Of a DNA stretch of 50,735 nucleotides, positions 49,699 through 50,735 are shown in pieces (positions within the stretch are counted from its first letter, which is position 1; every line of letters starts with the position of its first letter). Source of the DNA: Oscillospiraceae bacterium. GTDB taxonomy: Bacteria; Bacillota; Clostridia; Oscillospirales; QAMX01. The DNA is taken from the NCBI GenBank assembly GCA_015067675.1, contig SVMB01000017.1, positions 1 to 50,735 of the forward strand, read 5' to 3'. Below the pieces are notes generated by a model that was given only the letters and a program-made list of their open reading frames with translations, searched no databases and was not told where the DNA came from. Position numbers and translations under genes: made by a program.

Positions 49699-50735
49699 TT
49701 ATTCGTAGAAATTCCGGGTCAAAACCTCCTGCTGCCAGTCAGGCGAGAGGCTTGTGAACTTGGCGGAAAACCCGCAGACGCGCACGATGAGCTCAGGATA
49801 CTTCTCCGGATGCTTCTGCGCATCCAGGAGCTGCTCGCGGGTCGCGCAGTTGAGCTGCAGCGACTGGATGGCTGACCCCGCCACTGCTCTGAGAAAGCTC
49901 TCGCAGAGATCCAGCGTCATGGTACCCGACGGCAGGATGATGTTCACCACCGAGTTTGCCCCCATCATCGAGGCATCAAGCCTGGTCATCGTGTTGACCA
50001 CGCTGGTCACAGCCGGGATGCGCTTGAGCCGCGAGGGCGTCAGACCCTGGGAGAAATATTCCCCGCTGCGGCGGCCGTCCGGGGTGGCAAGGGTTCTCTC
50101 ACCCCACCAGCGGATCTCGGTATAGGTCAGGTATCCCAGGTTCACCCGGCCGCCGTAGGTACCGGTGAGGGTTTCGGTCATGGCGTAGAGGTCCTCATGA
50201 AACCTCGCGGCAAGGCTGCAGGATTCCTCGCTGCCGTCACCGAAGCCATGGCAGCGGGTCGCCCGCAGGCGCAGATCCTCCGCGCCCTCCCAGTTTGACC
50301 TCACCGCGTCCAGATACTCTCTCAGCGTGCAGAGCTTCTGCTCAAAGCAGATTTCCCGGATCGCCAGCAGCGAGTCCACGATATTGGGCAGGCCGAAGCA
50401 CAGATAATTGTCGTTATTGTACCGCGCGCCGCCCTCGGTGAAGTCACGACCCTTTTCGATACAGTCGTGCATCGTCGCCGAGATCAGCGGCAGCGGCTCC
50501 ACCTGCGGCCTGATCTGTCCGCCGGCACGTGTGATGCGCGCGCGCTCCTCCATGAGTACCCGGATGTTATCGCAGGTGATCCGGTAGACTTCCTCAAACT
50601 CCGCAGCGTCATCGATGGGCGCAAAGGTCATGCCCACAGTTTCCATCTTATCTGTCAGCCGGTGGATGGAGTATTCAAAGGGCTTGAGCAGGTTTACATA
50701 AGCCCCGCAGTCAAGCTTCTCCACGCCGTTGACAC
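49699..50735 (-). CDS. Glycyl radical enzyme 3 (partial, 5' end beyond window)
   Basis: The C-terminal half, about 345 residues, of a third PFL-like enzyme. The frame is open to the right edge. DCGAYVNLLKPFEYSIH matches the segment just after the active Cys of enzyme 2; the GC-x-E motif itself lies right of the window. The glycyl radical site is RVCGFSAKF, with HPEKYPELIVRVCGF before it. EGGARYNNDNYLCFGLPNIVDSLLAI is typical of the family. No activase is visible on its left side, where it meets a terminator. Its promoter and N-terminus are not seen. Confidence 0.88.
   Translation of the reverse strand, partial: VNGVEKLDCGAYVNLLKPFEYSIHRLTDKMETVGMTFAPIDDAAEFEEVYRITCDNIRVLMEERARITRAGGQIRPQVEPLPLISATMHDCIEKGRDFTEGGARYNNDNYLCFGLPNIVDSLLAIREICFEQKLCTLREYLDAVRSNWEGAEDLRLRATRCHGFGDGSEESCSLAARFHEDLYAMTETLTGTYGGRVNLGYLTYTEIRWWGERTLATPDGRRSGEYFSQGLTPSRLKRIPAVTSVVNTMTRLDASMMGANSVVNIILPSGTMTLDLCESFLRAVAGSAIQSLQLNCATREQLLDAQKHPEKYPELIVRVCGFSAKFTSLSPDWQQEVLTRNFYE

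Noticed and set aside
1-50735. CRISPR arrays, insertion sequences, prophage or plasmid functions
   Set aside because: No regularly spaced repeats, transposase, integrase, terminase or replication initiator were seen.

Overview
The window reads as chromosomal DNA of an anaerobic, Gram-positive, fairly GC-rich Clostridia-type gut bacterium (Oscillospiraceae/Ruminococcaceae-like). This is inferred from a T-box leader, a DivIVA-like protein and a DUF4364 protein, lipoprotein-type solute-binding proteins, strong AGGAGG ribosome binding sites, near-consensus TTGACA/TATAAT promoters and three glycyl radical enzymes (oxygen-sensitive). No phage, transposase, plasmid, CRISPR or rRNA gene was seen. The window begins in a minus-strand T-box leader whose structural gene lies off the left end. 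It ends inside a glycyl radical enzyme gene.

Region 1-10.9 kb holds housekeeping and small-molecule genes: an SGNH esterase, DUF4364 and DivIVA-like proteins (minus strand), a polar amino acid ABC transporter whose binding protein appears circularly permuted, a DUF1848 protein, a GH35 beta-galactosidase, an OmpR/HisKA two-component system and a small membrane protein.

Region 11-21.9 kb looks like one AraC-controlled carbohydrate regulon. It has a GH20-like glycosidase, a cupin-AraC regulator, and a six-gene operon (unrecognised glycosidase-like protein, creatinase-type M24 protein, phosphotriesterase-family hydrolase, two amidohydrolase-2 proteins, AraA/FucI-type sugar isomerase). A nearly identical 29-bp site overlaps the -35 box of both transcription units, and the regulator gene lies between them.

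Region 22-35 kb has an M20 peptidase, then a long minus-strand run (enoyl-CoA hydratase-like protein, complete Dpp/Opp-type transporter, MATE exporter, VOC protein). This is divergent from an amidohydrolase-like gene and an Old-Yellow-Enzyme/enoate-reductase-type flavoprotein. The layout suggests uptake and CoA-linked or reductive breakdown of a small organic substrate that I cannot name.

Region 35-50.7 kb has an AGCS Na+/amino acid symporter, three glycyl radical enzymes with one activase, two AraC regulators each divergent from a glycyl radical enzyme gene, an RraA-type aldolase/SDR/medium-chain dehydrogenase operon, an auxin-efflux-type carrier and a GH51 arabinofuranosidase. Together these suggest a plant-glycan-degrading, mixed fermentative lifestyle. 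Many long antisense reading frames are composition shadows and are not annotated.
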